A stretch of DNA of 64,000 bases from Aplysia californica (lineage: Eukaryota; Mollusca; Gastropoda; Aplysiida; Aplysiidae): contig NW_004797274.1 in assembly GCF_000002075.1 (NCBI RefSeq), positions 3,551,873 through 3,615,872 on the forward strand, read 5' to 3'. Both the position numbers and the translations under genes were made by a program. The number at the start of each line of letters is the position of its first letter. The stretch's first letter is position 1. A model generated the notes under the pieces. The model was not told where the DNA came from. It did not search any database and saw only the letters and a list, made by a program, of their open reading frames with translations. Positions 24,901-39,900 of this stretch are shown here, in pieces.

Positions 24901-27900
24901 CCCACACTGCTGCAGACAGCAGACTTGTTCTTCTCCCAGCCCAGCTCCTCTGTCCAGCTGACCTCCCAGCAACTGGTGGACGTGTACAAGTTACTGGAGC
25001 AGAACCTTGTATCTCCCTCGCATACTGTCAGTGGACGTCTATACAAGTGTCGTAATCTCTATCTCTCTCCCTCTCACACTCTCACTCACTCTCTCTCTCT
25101 CTAATTCTCTCTCATTCTCTCTCTCTCTCTCTCTCTTTCTCTCTTTCTCTCTCTCTTTTTCTCTCTCTCTCTCTCTCCTCGAATTAACTGCTAAAGCTGG
25201 ATCTTTGTGAGAAAACAAAGAGCAGTTGTATCTGAAGTCTCAAAAAAAATTCAATAACATTGGGAGCATTCATAGGTACAAGAAAACAAACATTAGGATA
25301 ATTAAATTCTATTTTATTGGAAAGTTTTGAGCAGTTTGGATCTCAGCAATAGTGGAGAGATTTTTAAAAATCATATATATTTGAATTGAAGATGAAAATG
25401 AAGGAGAATGAGAAAAGTTTTACTGTGGAGTTTTTTAAAAATTGTAGACTTTAACATGTGTTTTTCTGAATATATTGAAACTGTATATTTGAATGTTGAC
25501 GTAACTCTTTAATTGAAGTCTGATTTTTCACCAGTTTTTAAAAATCTTTTCTTTTTTTTAAATCTCTCCTATCTAGGTGAGACTTTTATCCTGCCACTTG
25601 CTTTCGTTGTTTCCTGTTGAGCTGCCTGATTATAACGATGTAAGTGCCATATGGTCATTGGTTGTTTGTTCTGCAGTGTGTCATGCTACATGTCACGTCT
25701 TCTGTGTCAAGACCAGGTCTGCCAACCTTCCCTGATAAGTCTTGATTTCCTGATTTCAGAGCCATGCTATATTATAATATTTTTACAATTATTTGCGCGA
25801 AAAGGACGAATGTAATCGACGGTATCGGAACTCGTGTGTTACAAAAGTATCCAGATTAGCTGTGCGTCCTTTACTGTTTGGCGGTTCGGCTACTTACTAT
25901 GCTCATGTAAACCTGGCAACCGAATTTGGGCACTACATTTACTGGATCCTGACTCTGTGTTGCCTCGTTGGCCATAAATACGGAGATCATAAATACAGGA
26001 ATATGACCTGGCACACATACATTTTCCCCATTTTGCATTTTCAAAAGTTGGCAGGCATGCAATTTTGTGTGAGTCTTGATTCACAAATGGAGAAGAAATG
26101 AAATGCTGTATCCAACTCTATTTGCATTGGGTTCTGATAAGCTGTGTTGAAGCAGCCAGCCTACTAAATGATTAACATGCATTGAAGGGATTATAAAACA
26201 TTTACTACCAATTTGTCGTTCGAGGTTTGCTGACATTTTGGGGGGTTTATGTAGCACAATTCAATATGAATTTGATTTATCAGTGCATTGTTGCACATTA
26301 ATGTGTTTGTTCAATCCAGAGCAAAGTTTTTGTGAGAAGCATGTATCATTCTTGTAGAAGTGTTTCTTGTCAGATATTGTGCATTACGTTATGTTGGTAA
26401 ATTATTATATGGTTGTATTTTTGTATGTTTGTATATGTATTAAAATTCATGCATGTTTGACATTGTAAACCAAATTTTGTGATGGGGATCATGATGGGTA
26501 AAAGTGGCTATGCATTTTATTTGTTTCATCAATTTGTTTGATATATACTTGTTAAGGACAACTATGCTATTGTGTCACAGGATGTGAAACGGGAGAATGT
26601 CTTCACCACTCTGTGGACTGCAGAGAAAATGGTGCCGACCGTCCACAACTATCGAGAGAAACTGATCTATCTACGCAGGCTGGAGCACGGGATGGTCCTC
26701 AAGTGTCTGCCCGAAGGTCCCTTCACAAAGGTGAAAACACTGCTTCATATAGACAGAATTGTATATCACTTCAGCATTGTCATGCTCTAATCGTGTAGCT
26801 CATTTCTTGAAAATTTTTCTGAATGCATATTTCGGAAATACTCATAAAAATCTGTACCTGAAATAGGAGAGTTTTATTTGCTGTGTGTTTTTCGTGGTAT
26901 AGACTGAATTTCATAAATTTGACATCATTGTCTAAGATGTAATGGTAAGGTGTTTTGCTGTTACGCACAGAAGACATGAGTTTCAATTCATATGCTAAGA
27001 AGTTATTTTTTTGCGTATGTCTGTCTTGTCTTTCTGCAATGATGTTGAATCCTATTCTGCAAGAGCTGGCCTCAACAGGTTGGATCAAAGTATCCTGCCT
27101 CTAAAATGATCTACATTGTGTCGATGTGGGTGTCAAGAAATTCACACTTACAAATATTTATGGAAATGCTGATGTTTTAAATCAGTCCATGATAAAGCAA
27201 TGTTTTCTTTGCCATGTAGTGTATTACCAATGTCCATGGCAACTGACTTAAGTGGCCTTTAGACATGGTATGCCAATTAGACTGACCAACTTTATTGCAG
27301 GTAGTAGAAGGGTATCACTGTAGGTTCTACTTTTTTTTTCCCCTTGTTGTTTCTATCTTAACTTTTTTTTTTTTTTTTTACACGTAATGACTATTACTGT
27401 GTCAGGGTGGGTTTTTTTGTTGTTGTTTTTTTTTACTCGTTAAAATAGAACTGGTTGTTCCTGCTTTTTTGCTTTCCCTGTATTATTCCCGTCTGTTTAG
27501 CTTTTTCCCAGTACAAAATGACCGTTGTGTCAATGTGCTTCTCTTCACTCAAAATAAACCAAATTTGTGCATCTTGACCTCACTTGTTTTTGTCCGTCTT
27601 CTTTTTTTTCCCTGCTGTAAAATGACCATTATTGTGCTGATGTGCTTCTCTTTCCTCAAACTCAAAACTGTCTATTCTTGTTTGTGCTGTCAGGCCCCTC
27701 TGTTGTTCCTCCTGGGGAACCAACACTGGAACTTCAAGCTGCTGTGGGAGCCACTGGCTGAGATCATCTCTTCCCATGCCATCGGCGCTGACGTCGGTCA
27801 ATTCTGGGAGGTCATGCTGGGTCAACTCCGCTTGGCCGCTAACCAATCAGGTTTGTTGGTCCTGTGTTTTTGTCTGTGAATGTTGAGTGTTTTCTGCTTA

Positions 27901-30900
27901 ATGTTTGAAAATGTATTATGTTGCGAAAAAGATCTCTTTACTGTTTAAGTGATTGGTGTTGAATTTCCTGTAATAATTTGAATGGCTTTGTGATAAAATG
28001 AATTCAGGTTGTTAGCTGGATTATCGGTCTTTGCTACTTTAAAATGTTTGGTCGCAAAACGTGCTAGAACCTATAATTGTTTACTATTATGATTCTGTTT
28101 TTCTTTTCTCCAGTAGCATACAAATGGTCAGTTAAATAATTATAAGCTTGTTTAGGTTTTTCTATTTTTTGACGTATCGCATTTTGTCCCGAAACCTCTT
28201 GTATTGTTCATTCTTTCTGCCCTCAAACATTTTCTTCAAGTCTTCAGACTCAGAGAGTGATCAGCGTAGCTTGGCATAAGCTGAATCTTTATTTATTTTT
28301 ATGTCAATATTTATTTAACTCTTAACTTGCCGAAGGCTCATTAGTACGAGTTCAGTTTAGAATGCTGAAGCCATGTTAGAATTTTTTAAGTTAAAAAAAA
28401 AACGTTTGCAACCCAAGAAAAACATTTTAAAAATTCACTGAGGTTCATCAACAATTCAGCTATCATACAGAGTGATGTCTTTTGGTATTTAACTCAGTGA
28501 GATGACTCTGTTCGTTGTTTAATTATGTTTAGTGTGCATGGTCGAGCGAGAGCAGAGACTAAAGTCGCCAGCGGTAATGAGCGCATACAAAGGACTGGCG
28601 ACTCCAAGTCGCCGAAGGTACTAAAAGTGTTAAACTTTTATGTTAAAAAAATAAAGGCTTATAGTGGGAGTTGTATTTCTCTCTGAATAAGCAAAATTGT
28701 ATTACTTTTTCAGAGAAGGAATTGCTTCTGGACGCCCCTACTTCTGAGAGTGATCAAGAAAGAAATAAGGGGCCTTTGTTGAGTCTGTTTGATGACCACC
28801 TGTCAGCTGTTTTGACCGACGCCCGGAAACCAGACTTTATAAACTTTCGGGTTCAACTGTGGCGTTGTATGAAAAAGTTTCCTGACAAATGTGTGTTGAG
28901 GTCTGATGAGCTCTGTACTCTGTACCTCACATTTCTCAGGTGGGTAGTTTTGTACTGTATATCAGTTTCACACTCAAGATTTTCTTAACAAGAGAAAAAT
29001 AATTACTGTCCAACTTTTGCTTGTGCAAAAAGAAGAAGAATTTTTAAAAAATACCAACCTTATCATCACTGTAGGCAGACTTGCGATACAATGTTAGACA
29101 TACATGAGATGTTACTTACTAGTCCTCCTGCGCTGTTCAGGAACTTTTTGAAAGAACTTACACTGCTTGTAGAGGGACATTTCTCTTCAAACTCCTAAAA
29201 CATTCTGCTTTTGTACAAGCAGAACATGGGACTGTCATTTGCGGTGTAAAAGTTGAGCTCCTTGCCATGTCACAAAGAAAACATGGATTTGAATCCCATG
29301 TGGGGAAGTTGTTTTTTTGTTTTTGTTTGTTGTTGTTGTTTTTTTGGGGGGGTTAGTATCTCTTTCTGCTGGGATGTTGTATTCCATTTAGCTGAGGATG
29401 TCCCTGACAGGCAGGATGGAATCACCCCACCTCTTGACTGGCATATAGTATAGTCAAGGGGGCATTAAATATTGTAAATTTTACAAATGCAACCAAAAAA
29501 AGAAAATGAATAAATAATTAAGATGTCATTGACTGTTTTTGTGTATGTCTTCTGTTTTCTCCAGGAATGAGTTTCACTGTGCTGACGGAGAGTCTCAGAT
29601 GTACCAGAACATTCTGTCTGACAGTCCTGCAGAGACGGCAGAGAACCACGAAGGGTCTGACGACAACGGTGTCGAAGTGGAGAGCGCTGCAGTGGATGAA
29701 GAGATGGAAGAAGAAGATGAGGATGTGAATGACCAAGGAAACAAAACAACTGGGAAGAGGAAGAAACCAACCACACTGTGAGATTTTTTATTTTGTCTTC
29801 ACAGCAGATAGTTTTTGTTTTTCTTCCATAAATTTTTGTTTTAAGGCAACTTGAAAAAAAGGCTTTGGGAGGTCTGTTTGCTTCCTTATATCTCAACTCT
29901 TTTTGGTTAATGAAGACATTTGTTTCTATTTCTGACTTTGGAACGGGAATGGTTAAATTGATTTTTTGGGCATCGAAGTTCATTGTCTTTTTACAAATCT
30001 GTTTCGTTCCATAAATGAAAAATTCAAATTGTTCCTCTCTCTTCATAAATTGTTTATCCTACTTAAATTCAACTTCCATGCTTTTTGAATGGCTGAAGTT
30101 CATTCAAGCAAAATAAACCAGGATTTATCAGGGTGTATTCATGGTTTTATAATATATTTAGATGTTCAGTCTGGGGTCCCTAAAGTTAAATGCTGTGCAT
30201 GTTTATTTTCATTTTAGGGCAAAGTAATCAGGTAGCCGTTTTCCTCTGAGAGAGTAAGGTTTGGGCCAACACTGGCTTGTCTAGATATTGTTTACAAAGT
30301 TTTTCTGCAATTATTTTTTTTTTTTGTTTGCTGTTTTTCGAGATGAACTGTGGGTGTTGGAGAGCACCACTAGTAGGGCCTACTTCTTTTTATTTCCATC
30401 TGCTGTTTCTGTCTGTCTGTCTACCTGTCTGTCATACTCTTCCCCACATGAGAGTTGTTGTGTCAATGCAAACTAATTATCTCAATGTCATGTTTCAAAT
30501 CTTTATCTCCGGTGGGGGTTACCTCACTATGCTGGAACCCTTTTTTGGTACGGAACCTGAAAGTGACATATATTATGCCACTTAACTGGACATGACATTA
30601 AATCAAAATAAATGACCTTTTTTGATAGTTCTACATCTTATGAAAGAACTCCCAGTAAGAGCGACTTAATTTTGGCAATTGCCGAGAATAAATATGATGC
30701 CATCATCAGAAAGGAATTTGACCGAGCTATTGACAGCACATCACCAGTACAGACTGCAAGCAGCTTGGAGGGCTTGCCGGAGATAAGGAGTTTAGATAAA
30801 TTATCGTAACAGGAGAAATGTTCATGATACAAGTGGTGCTGGGACGTGAAATAATGAAGATATGGTGTTTGTGCGCTTGAAGGCCTTTGTGACAATGTAC

Positions 30901-33900
30901 ATTACATCCAAAGTGGAAAACAAGTCTTTCAAAAAGCTGACTTTTTGTTTTATGATCTGTATTGCTATTTTTTTAAAATAACAACTGATTAATCATAGCA
31001 GCATAAAATCTTTGGTTACAGAATGTTTTATACACAATTTTCAAAGCAATAAAAATAAAGATTAAAAATCCCATTTGTTATCTAAAGAGGAAAAAATCGA
31101 AACTTCAAATGCTGGAGGTAACCTATTTCGCCACAAAACTTTTCATTGTTTTATCTCGTCCTCTTTTGTATGTATGTATGTACTTACATACCCTTTGTAT
31201 GAATATATGTCATTGTATCTGTAAATTTATTTTCCTTCAACAGTATCTTCTCACTCATCTTATTTGTTTATCTGATGTGCTGCCCCAATTTACATATTTG
31301 CAGTCATATGTTATGATATGTGGATGTATGTGCCAAAGACCGATAAAATCATCTTGAAAAATCTCTTCTTTCCCTTCTCCTCCCCCCCCCCCCCCCCTGC
31401 AGGAGTCTTCTAGTCCACCTAGATCTGTTTGCCCTGTTCAAAAAGCAGAGATCCATGTTCAATAAGCCTGAAGTCCAGGACACTTTCCATCAGGTACAAA
31501 GCTATACCTTAGTGCTGGAACTTATATTTCTTATTTCACTGGTGATGGGCTACATCTTTTTGCTTAGTTAGACCTGATTTGTGGGTTATATCTTTTGGCA
31601 TTACTTGGCAAACTTAATGCATTATGTTTAGATCAAACACAAAGCAATACTCAGAAACGGCAGATAGCTCTGCATATCAAGTAAATATGAAAAAACGTCA
31701 CAACAAAGCTCTGCTTTATATGTTTAACTTTTGGTTTGGTCTTTTTGAAGAATTTTCAATAAATTAGTTAAGCTGGATTTGTGACACTGACTATGGCTGA
31801 TTCATCTGATTTATGGTGAATACTCTCAAAACCCAGTGACATACTATGCAGAGATGCCAACCAGTACGATTTTACGTAATTAGTACGATTTTTTGCCGAA
31901 AGTACGCGAATACGACTTTTCATGAAAAAATATGTTTCCTGGAATGCGAAAAATACGAGATCCGGTTTGGGCGAGTAACCTAATTATCTCAAGTCCCCTC
32001 TTTTGTCAAAATAGTATCAGTATTGCGGAACCTGAATATTTGAAAACCAAGTCTGATAAGGTCAGTAAGTTCATTTTTGCCGGTCGCGATTGTAATATTA
32101 TATTCGTTTAGCGTTTCCTCCTCCAAGAGTACGTTTCACTTTCACGCGAACAGGCGGCTATGTCGGCAGATGGAAGTGTATGTGACACCGAGGCTTGATC
32201 GGGAAAATCAAGATCTACTTTCGCTTTCGTTACCACCGAGAAGTTTGTCAGCGGTAGACTGATAACGTAACTTATTTGTGACATGCAGGTTGTGCAGTGT
32301 AAACGTTGTGTTGCCGTGCAAATAAAATTTCTCGAACTCGTCTCTGTACTGTCACTTGAAGGAAAAAAAGAAAAGAAAATACAAGTGTCGTCTGATTTTT
32401 AGATTGTCGGGCTCGCCATCGTGACCGGTCAATGAACCTGCGCGCATTCGCGTCACAAATAAATGCGGCATCGTGTGAGCAAAGACCGTGTTTGGTGGGA
32501 GTAACGGCGTTGCCAAGTATAGGACTACGGAATAGGGGAGGGGATTTTTGATTTTTTAAAAAATTTTTAATGCACCTCGTGAAGGCAAAACCAGAGGACA
32601 CAAACTTGGAGGCAAACTTCAGAATTTTGATTAGAGCTTTCTGCAAAGCGCGCGTTGGTGCAGGCCGTGTGTGGAATAGGGACCCTTCATACTTTGCAAG
32701 TCTGTGTAATTGAAATAAAATGTTTGCGTGTCATTGGATGGGTGACAGTAAATAATACCTACAGTGTATGTTGTAGTTTTCTGTTCAAGACGGGCAGATT
32801 TTCAGTGTCACTGCATCTCGCCCTCCGACAGTTACAACTCTCTCACTGCATGGGTTTACTTGAGCCATTCAAGCTATTGCTCTTCTCCGAGTTTGAGCAA
32901 TAATTTTAGTCTGTCAGTTCATAATATGAATCATGACACCCAGACTGGTTCTTGATAGTTGAAATTCTTGTTCTAGGCCCTTCCGCACGCTCAAAACAGG
33001 ATTAATTTTTTTATTATAATAATGAGAGGAAAATATTATAACAGACTGAAATACTTAAGTCAAACAAGACCCCAGTGCGACACTGAACACTGACATGTTG
33101 TTGACCGGATACATGTTTATTGTACGTGTGTGTGCTCCCTTTTTCGAGCTGGGGAGCTTAAAAAAATTTTTCAGGAAATATTGCTGGACACCCTGAACAT
33201 TTTACTAGTTGGTTGGTCGGTCGTGGAGAATACATTTTTTCCCCTGAAAATACACATTTTCATTTTCATATTTCCCAATACTCATTTCGGTTTTCTGTGG
33301 TTGGCATCTCTGTACTATGCGGTAACCATGGGGTTAAATGGCCTGTAGATTTTGGTTTTTTGATTTGTGGATTAAGGCTTTTTACTGTTTTGTGCTTGTA
33401 CCCTTGTCTAATGTTACTCTTTTTCCCTTTTGCTTACTGTTTGTGAAAGAAATGGTGTTCTGATTCAGATTTTGAAATAAAGACTGTTTAAAGGATAAAA
33501 AGGAATGATTAAGTCCAAGGGCAGAAATAGGATGTACTAAGAAAGCTGACTGTTTGAATCTAAAGTGGTGTTGAAATGGGAAGTAAACAATATCTGTCTT
33601 AGTTTTGTCATCTCTAATTTTCTTTCTGTCTTGTGTTTTATTTCAGTTGCTAAAGAACAGAAACAGCTCAATCCAGAAGGCTGCTTTTGAGTGTTTGGTC
33701 ACCTACAAGTCACCTCACATATTGCCCTACAGGTAAGCTGCTAATAAGGTAAGCTGCTGGGAATTGCATACATATTAACTGCTCAGAGTAAGACTCAGTC
33801 ACGCGTTACTTGTCAAAATGGCGTTTAGTGGAGTCTTACTATGAGCAATTGATATGTATCAGTGGTGGCGGGCATGGATTGGACATCTCTCAGGAAACCT

Positions 33901-36900
33901 TAATTAATATTTCAAAAACCACTTTAACTCAAATGTCATGTTGAAAGAATTTTTAGATTTTTTACATCCTTTGTTGAGATCATTTATTTGACAACATTCC
34001 TCCTCCCCCCCCCCCCCCCCCCCCCCCCTGGTTTCAGAAAATTTTGGAGTTGGCTAAATAGAGCCCGTTCACCAATTCCTCCCTTTGTGCGTCAGGGGAT
34101 GGAATGTGTCCCAAATGTGGGACTGTTCGTTGAAAGTCATTGAGGATAGCTGTTCTAAGGCAGACAGGAAGAGGGCAGGTCGCCACTTTATGCTCCACTG
34201 GAATCTGCGGGTTCTGACCTTTTCTGATCTTTACTTTGAATATCATCATTTCAGTTTTGCTGGAGGAAGCATTGTAGACATGTGGAGAAAAAAATTGGGA
34301 CATTCTTGATGTAGGAGATGACGCTGCCTCCGCCATTATTTTTGCAGTCCACTCTGATCTGTGTGAAAGCTTCTAGGTGGAAGGTGTTTTTTTTCCTGGG
34401 ACAACTGACATCTACTCTTCTTGTATGTGTCAAACACATTGGTGTTCCAGACATCAAACGTGGGTGGTTGGTGGGTGCTCTGGTGTGGTTTGTTTCTCCT
34501 TTCCTATGAAACATCTATTGTCCTTATCTCCCCTTCTTCTTTTTTATGTTTGTTACACTTTTGTTACACCTCTAATCTTCTGGCGCTCATATGACCTTAT
34601 GTAGTTGCGAGCGCTGTAAAACCGCTACTAAAACTAAAGACATCAAACCTGTGGTTGCCAAATATCAGCAGATACTGCCATCAGAGAGAGATAATGTCTC
34701 CATAGTGCAGTGCTTCATGTGAAGCAGGGATTATTCTGTTTGAAATTTCCTTTTGGAAGTGCTTTTCTATGAAGTGAAGATTAATACATCAAAGACCAGT
34801 TTTACTAAGGGCGGTGCTACTGACTGAAGTGTCTTTAGGCCATTCTCAAAGGGGAGACATTACCATGTTCTGTTGCACAGTAAAATTGTAAATGGGCTGA
34901 TTCGTCGATGTCATACTCATAACTGTGCCGGAATTGCAACAGGGAACTTGCTTTTTCTTTCCTCATCCTTACTATGGTCAATTTCCCTCTACTTCTTTTG
35001 TATGTTTGTCGCTCTCTTGTGACCCGCTTTTTCCGGAGTACCTTGATAGTCGAAGCAGACTTTGTGTTGTTGAAGCTAGAGAGGTTAGCGGAGTAAGTCT
35101 GATTCCCTGTAAGGACTTCTCTTTTAACCTTCACCCCTTGGCGCTCATATAACCTTATGCAGTTGCGAGCGCCGTAAAACCTCTACTAAAACTTTAAAAA
35201 CACAAATGTTCTGTCTTTTTAAAAAATCCCTTTTTGTCTCACAGAGAGAATTTCAACCGCTTGCTGGACGACAAAACGTTCAAGAGCGAGATTATTTTGT
35301 TCCGGGTCGATGAGGAGAACTCAGAGGTCAAAGACGGTGACAGAGACGGGCTGCTCCCAGTCCTCATGAGGTTTGTAAATTACATTATCTCTGAATTGAC
35401 AAAGGAATATGTGACTGAGGGAGCACTGGTTACATCTAATTTTTAATTCTGTGTATATCGAATGGTTTGAAGTATAAAATAATTGATTAATTGTGCCCTT
35501 TCTTCATTATTTCATCGCAGGTTTGTCATATGTGCGTCCATTTTTCTACATGTGGAAATGTGATTGTATTTTTATCATTTATTGTCCCCATCAGCCTAGA
35601 TCTGGCCAACTTGGACTGAGAGGGATGTGACATCCTATCAGACTTATTGGTGATACTCAGTAAAATGGCCTCCCCGCTCAGGAATGGAACTCACATCATC
35701 CGCATGCAACACTGAAGAGTTTAGTTATTATCCACAGATACGTGTTAATTGTTCTTATCAGTAGAAGGGATTTTTTTTTTGGTCATTCGTCATTCCCACA
35801 GATCATACAGCAGAGCTCAATTTGACATACGTTCTACCGTCTCTAGTGACAGAACTCTGCCTGGGGGGCTCTCGTGGCCTAGAGATTAAGGTGTTCGCCT
35901 CTCAAAGGTCCCGGGTTCGAATCTGGGTAGCAACAGAAACATTTTCTTCTCTTAAATTGCCTCCTTTCACCTCCTTTCCTTCTCTCTGGCAATATTCTGT
36001 CTTCTGCTTTCGTCTCCTCTTTCTGCCCCCTCCCCCTCACCTCCTTTGCCCCCTCCTCTGGGCTCCTGACTCTTTCTGCAGCCTTTCCATTGCTTCTCCT
36101 TGGCTCCTTCTTACTGCTGTAATTCAGCCACACCCCTGATCTTCTGGTAGGAAAGATCTACACCTTGCCCATTTGCACAAGGGGGGAAAATCTCGGAGGT
36201 CCCCTGTGCAAGTTGCGCACGTCAAAGATCTCTTGGTGGTCCAAAATCGATAAGAGTAGGCTTCGGCCACCACCCGGGCAAAATTCAAAATTTCCTACCA
36301 ACTGAAAATATTAGGTGTGCCGGAGCGCTCATATGAACTTATGCTATTGTGAGAGCCATAAAACACTTACCGAAAATAAAAAAGAACTCTGCCTGTGAGT
36401 GGTTGGTAGGTGCTCTGATGTGGTTTACCTCTTCTTGCCTTTCAAACATCTATTGTCCTTATCTCCCCTATCATATTATTATTTATTTTTTAAATATTTC
36501 TCTTAAGTAACACCTAATTTTTGTCACTGATATGACCTGTTTGTGGTGCACGTGCTGTAAAAATCTTACTCTAACTAAATTTTAAAATAACTGCCTGCTT
36601 TTACATCTACTCACTGTTGCAACAATAGCTCTAATCTGGCAGAAATGAAATTTAATATAATTTGAAAGCAAAGCAGGGTATAAGTTGAGTTTTGTGACAT
36701 TGGACAATTTAGGCCTGGTTCGGGAATTTTATTTACACCTAGTTTTTCTATCGCAGAATTCTGTATGGCAAGATGCACGGTAAAGCTGGCAACGACACAG
36801 CCGGAACATCGCGCAGTCGAGTGCGCAAGTCCATTGTGTTTGGCTTCCTGAGTGGCTGCAAGCCGGATGAGCTCCGATATTTCCTCACTCTGCTCTTCCA

Positions 36901-39900
36901 GCCCTGCATGCATTTTGTCACAGGTAAGACAACTGTGAACTCAAAAGTATTGTTTGGAGTCGTGTGGGAAAGACCTCGTGAGTGGCTGGTCGGTGGGTGC
37001 TCTAGTGTGGTTCATTTTCTCTTTCCTATCAAACATCTGTTATTATTATCTCTCCTTCTTTTTTTGTGTTTGCTACTCTCTTGTAAACACCTTTAATCTT
37101 CGGCAATTATATGACCTTATTGTGTTGCGTGTAAGTGCTGTAAAACTCTTACTTAAACAAAAGACAGACCTTGTAACTAAACACCTTGTACCCGAAATGT
37201 GATTTTATCCTGAGACATGTGAAAGCCTTTTCCAGAACACTTATTTCTAGCTCTTTTTTTAAAACACCGAAGTTCAGTTTTAATGCAGCTACTTTAACCA
37301 AAAAAAAAACTTTTAAATTTGCACATTCAGCTCAAGGTTAATGCTTTTTTCAAAGATGCAGACTTTAAACCCTGATAACATTTGTTTAAAAAATCAATTG
37401 AAGAAGGATTGGGGGGGGGGGGGGGCATTTCATTTATGCATTTTGTGTTCCCCACTGTTCATTTGTTTTCATGTTAGATTTATATGATATATTTTGTTCC
37501 TTTTTGACATAGATGACCCTGTGACCATGGTCAAAACTACAATGGAAAATACAGACCTCAAGAAAATGATTCCACTCAAGAAAATCAAAGGGTAATTTTT
37601 ATTTCATGTAGCTTTGATTTTCATTACATTTTGTTCCAGTGCTGATTATTTTCAGTGGAATCTTTGATTTCAAGACTCCTCTCTTTCAATCACTCCTCGG
37701 TCTTTTACTCACAATATCCAGTCATTGTTTCTTCCTGCCTGTGGTCCCTTCCCTTCCTTTTCTTTTGAAATCAATTGTGTTCTTGCTGAAACTTGGACAT
37801 ATCCAACAGAAATTTTCACATTCTCGTTGACAATGCGCAGTTCACATTCTTTTCCTAATCATATCTGTCACAGAACTTGGTCTCTTTAAATCTCATCTGC
37901 CACAGTGATGTACTGGCTGTTATATGGATTCTGTTTCTTCATTCAGGGTTACCAGTAGTAGTGAGAATGGCATCATGACTTTGTTTAAATCTTTCATGGG
38001 GTAACATTTTATTGTGTATGTACAAACACACATGGAAACACCTCAGCACCAAAAGAGTTAAAGATGACTGGGCAAAAATGACACTGGTCACAGAAATAGA
38101 GTTGAATGCTTTTTTTTTTTTCCTTTATTGTTTCTGTCCCTGTATTGCCCTTTCCCTGTACAACTGTTACAAATGTGTGGCCTTTTGTCATTTGGACTGT
38201 TTTCAATTGAGATAGTGTTCGCTCACTCAATCCCGTGACCGAGATATCTCAGTCAGCTCATGGGCTGTGTTCATTCCCACGACCGAGATAACTCAGTTCT
38301 ATAGTTTTGTTTGATTTACTTGTTATTTAGTTTCGGAAAACAGCCCCAAGTTTTATATAAGATCAATTTATTATTTCCCTGGCCAATTCTGCCTAGAGGG
38401 GTGCTGGAATCGAGAAATCGCGGTTTTTATAAAGGCACTTTCAGCACTTTTGTTCACATTGATCAGCTAAGTATGTCTCACAATCCATTCTCTCTGCCTT
38501 TCTCATACATACATTTTTTTTATATTCTCGAAAGTACTCAACAGTCTTTATTATACATGACAAAATATAGATTTAGACACTCACAAGCATATTTGAATAT
38601 CAATGTAGGCTTGCTCTTGCTCATTCGGCCTTTAAAAAAATTATAAGCCCCCAAAATGCCATATTTGTACTACACCCCATAGCAAAACTGCTAAAGCTAC
38701 ATATTTCAAATTTGGTATTTCTAAAGACCCAGTTTAGGTTGTACTTTTTGCCAAATGTCAAAGCAATTGAATTATATTTATGGTTACTAGTGGGCCTTTA
38801 CATAAGTGCCAAAATGACAGGTTTCTGGGTACAATTTCGGGAGAAACTCCTGGGATTGAGTGAGTTTAAACCACCTATGCCATTTTTTCCTCTGTACTCT
38901 TGAATGAATTCTCCCCCCCTCCTATTCCAGCCTGCAAAAATGGAAAGTTGCGACGTGCCATTTTTTCCTCTGCACTCTTCAATAATGTTTTTTTCTCCTC
39001 AGTGTGCTGAACACCGTCCACACAGTGCTGCAGAAACAGGGACATCACCTGGAGGGCTTTACTCACCCACTCCTGCACATGTTGCTGGGCCTGGCTGCTC
39101 TACTGAGCTCAGTGCTGGACATGCGGACGCAGGTGGTCAAGGGAGCGATCAACCTGCTCAAGTCACTCAGGCACACTGTTGTCCTCAGGATCACTGAGGT
39201 ACTGTTCGAGTGTTTTTGAATGTTTTGGAAAGTTTTTGGTGGATCAAGGAACAATGAGTGTGATGTGCTTTCAACAGCTTTTTGTTTTGATTTGTGTGTG
39301 ATTTGATGCAACTGTACGAAGAAGAAATCCTGAGAATTTGTTTACATCATTTTTTTTTTGTTTGTTTGTTTTTTTCCTTATATATTGGATTGGCGGGTGG
39401 TTGCAGATACCACCGGTAGGACCTACTTCTTTTCTTCCCTGATGACGTTTCTGTCTGTTTCTCTTATTCTTTCCACTCAAATTCAGGAATAAATTATAAA
39501 ATGGATTGGTGTTGCTGACTTGTTACTGCTGATATGAGAAGACAAGAGACACTGACCAACGTCTAATGTTTTATCTCTTTGTCTGTGTCTAGTTCCTGGA
39601 ATACTATGAGGACCTGGACTTCACAGCCCAAGAGTTGGATGCCCTGTTCCAGGCTGTGGTGTGGCCAGCTGTAAGTGATGGCTCTTGTGTGTGTGTGGGA
39701 GGGGGGGGGGGCACTCTTTTCACTATTTTCTGTTGTCTTCTTGTTCGTGGGGGGGGGGGTTGCACTTTGTACTATTTTTGTGTGTGTGCGTCGTGATGGA
39801 GGTACGGTGAGAGGCACATGTTTTTGTGTATGTAGTTTGGGAGGAGGGGGAGGGGGGCTGTTTAAATGCTTGCTCAGCACAGGTTATTTGAGAGAAAAAA

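Noticed and set aside
35868-35940. tRNA gene
   Set aside because: Box A and B-like motifs belong to the head of SINE family A, which has a body, tail and target duplications. The heads at 51568 and 60795 are rejected for the same reason.
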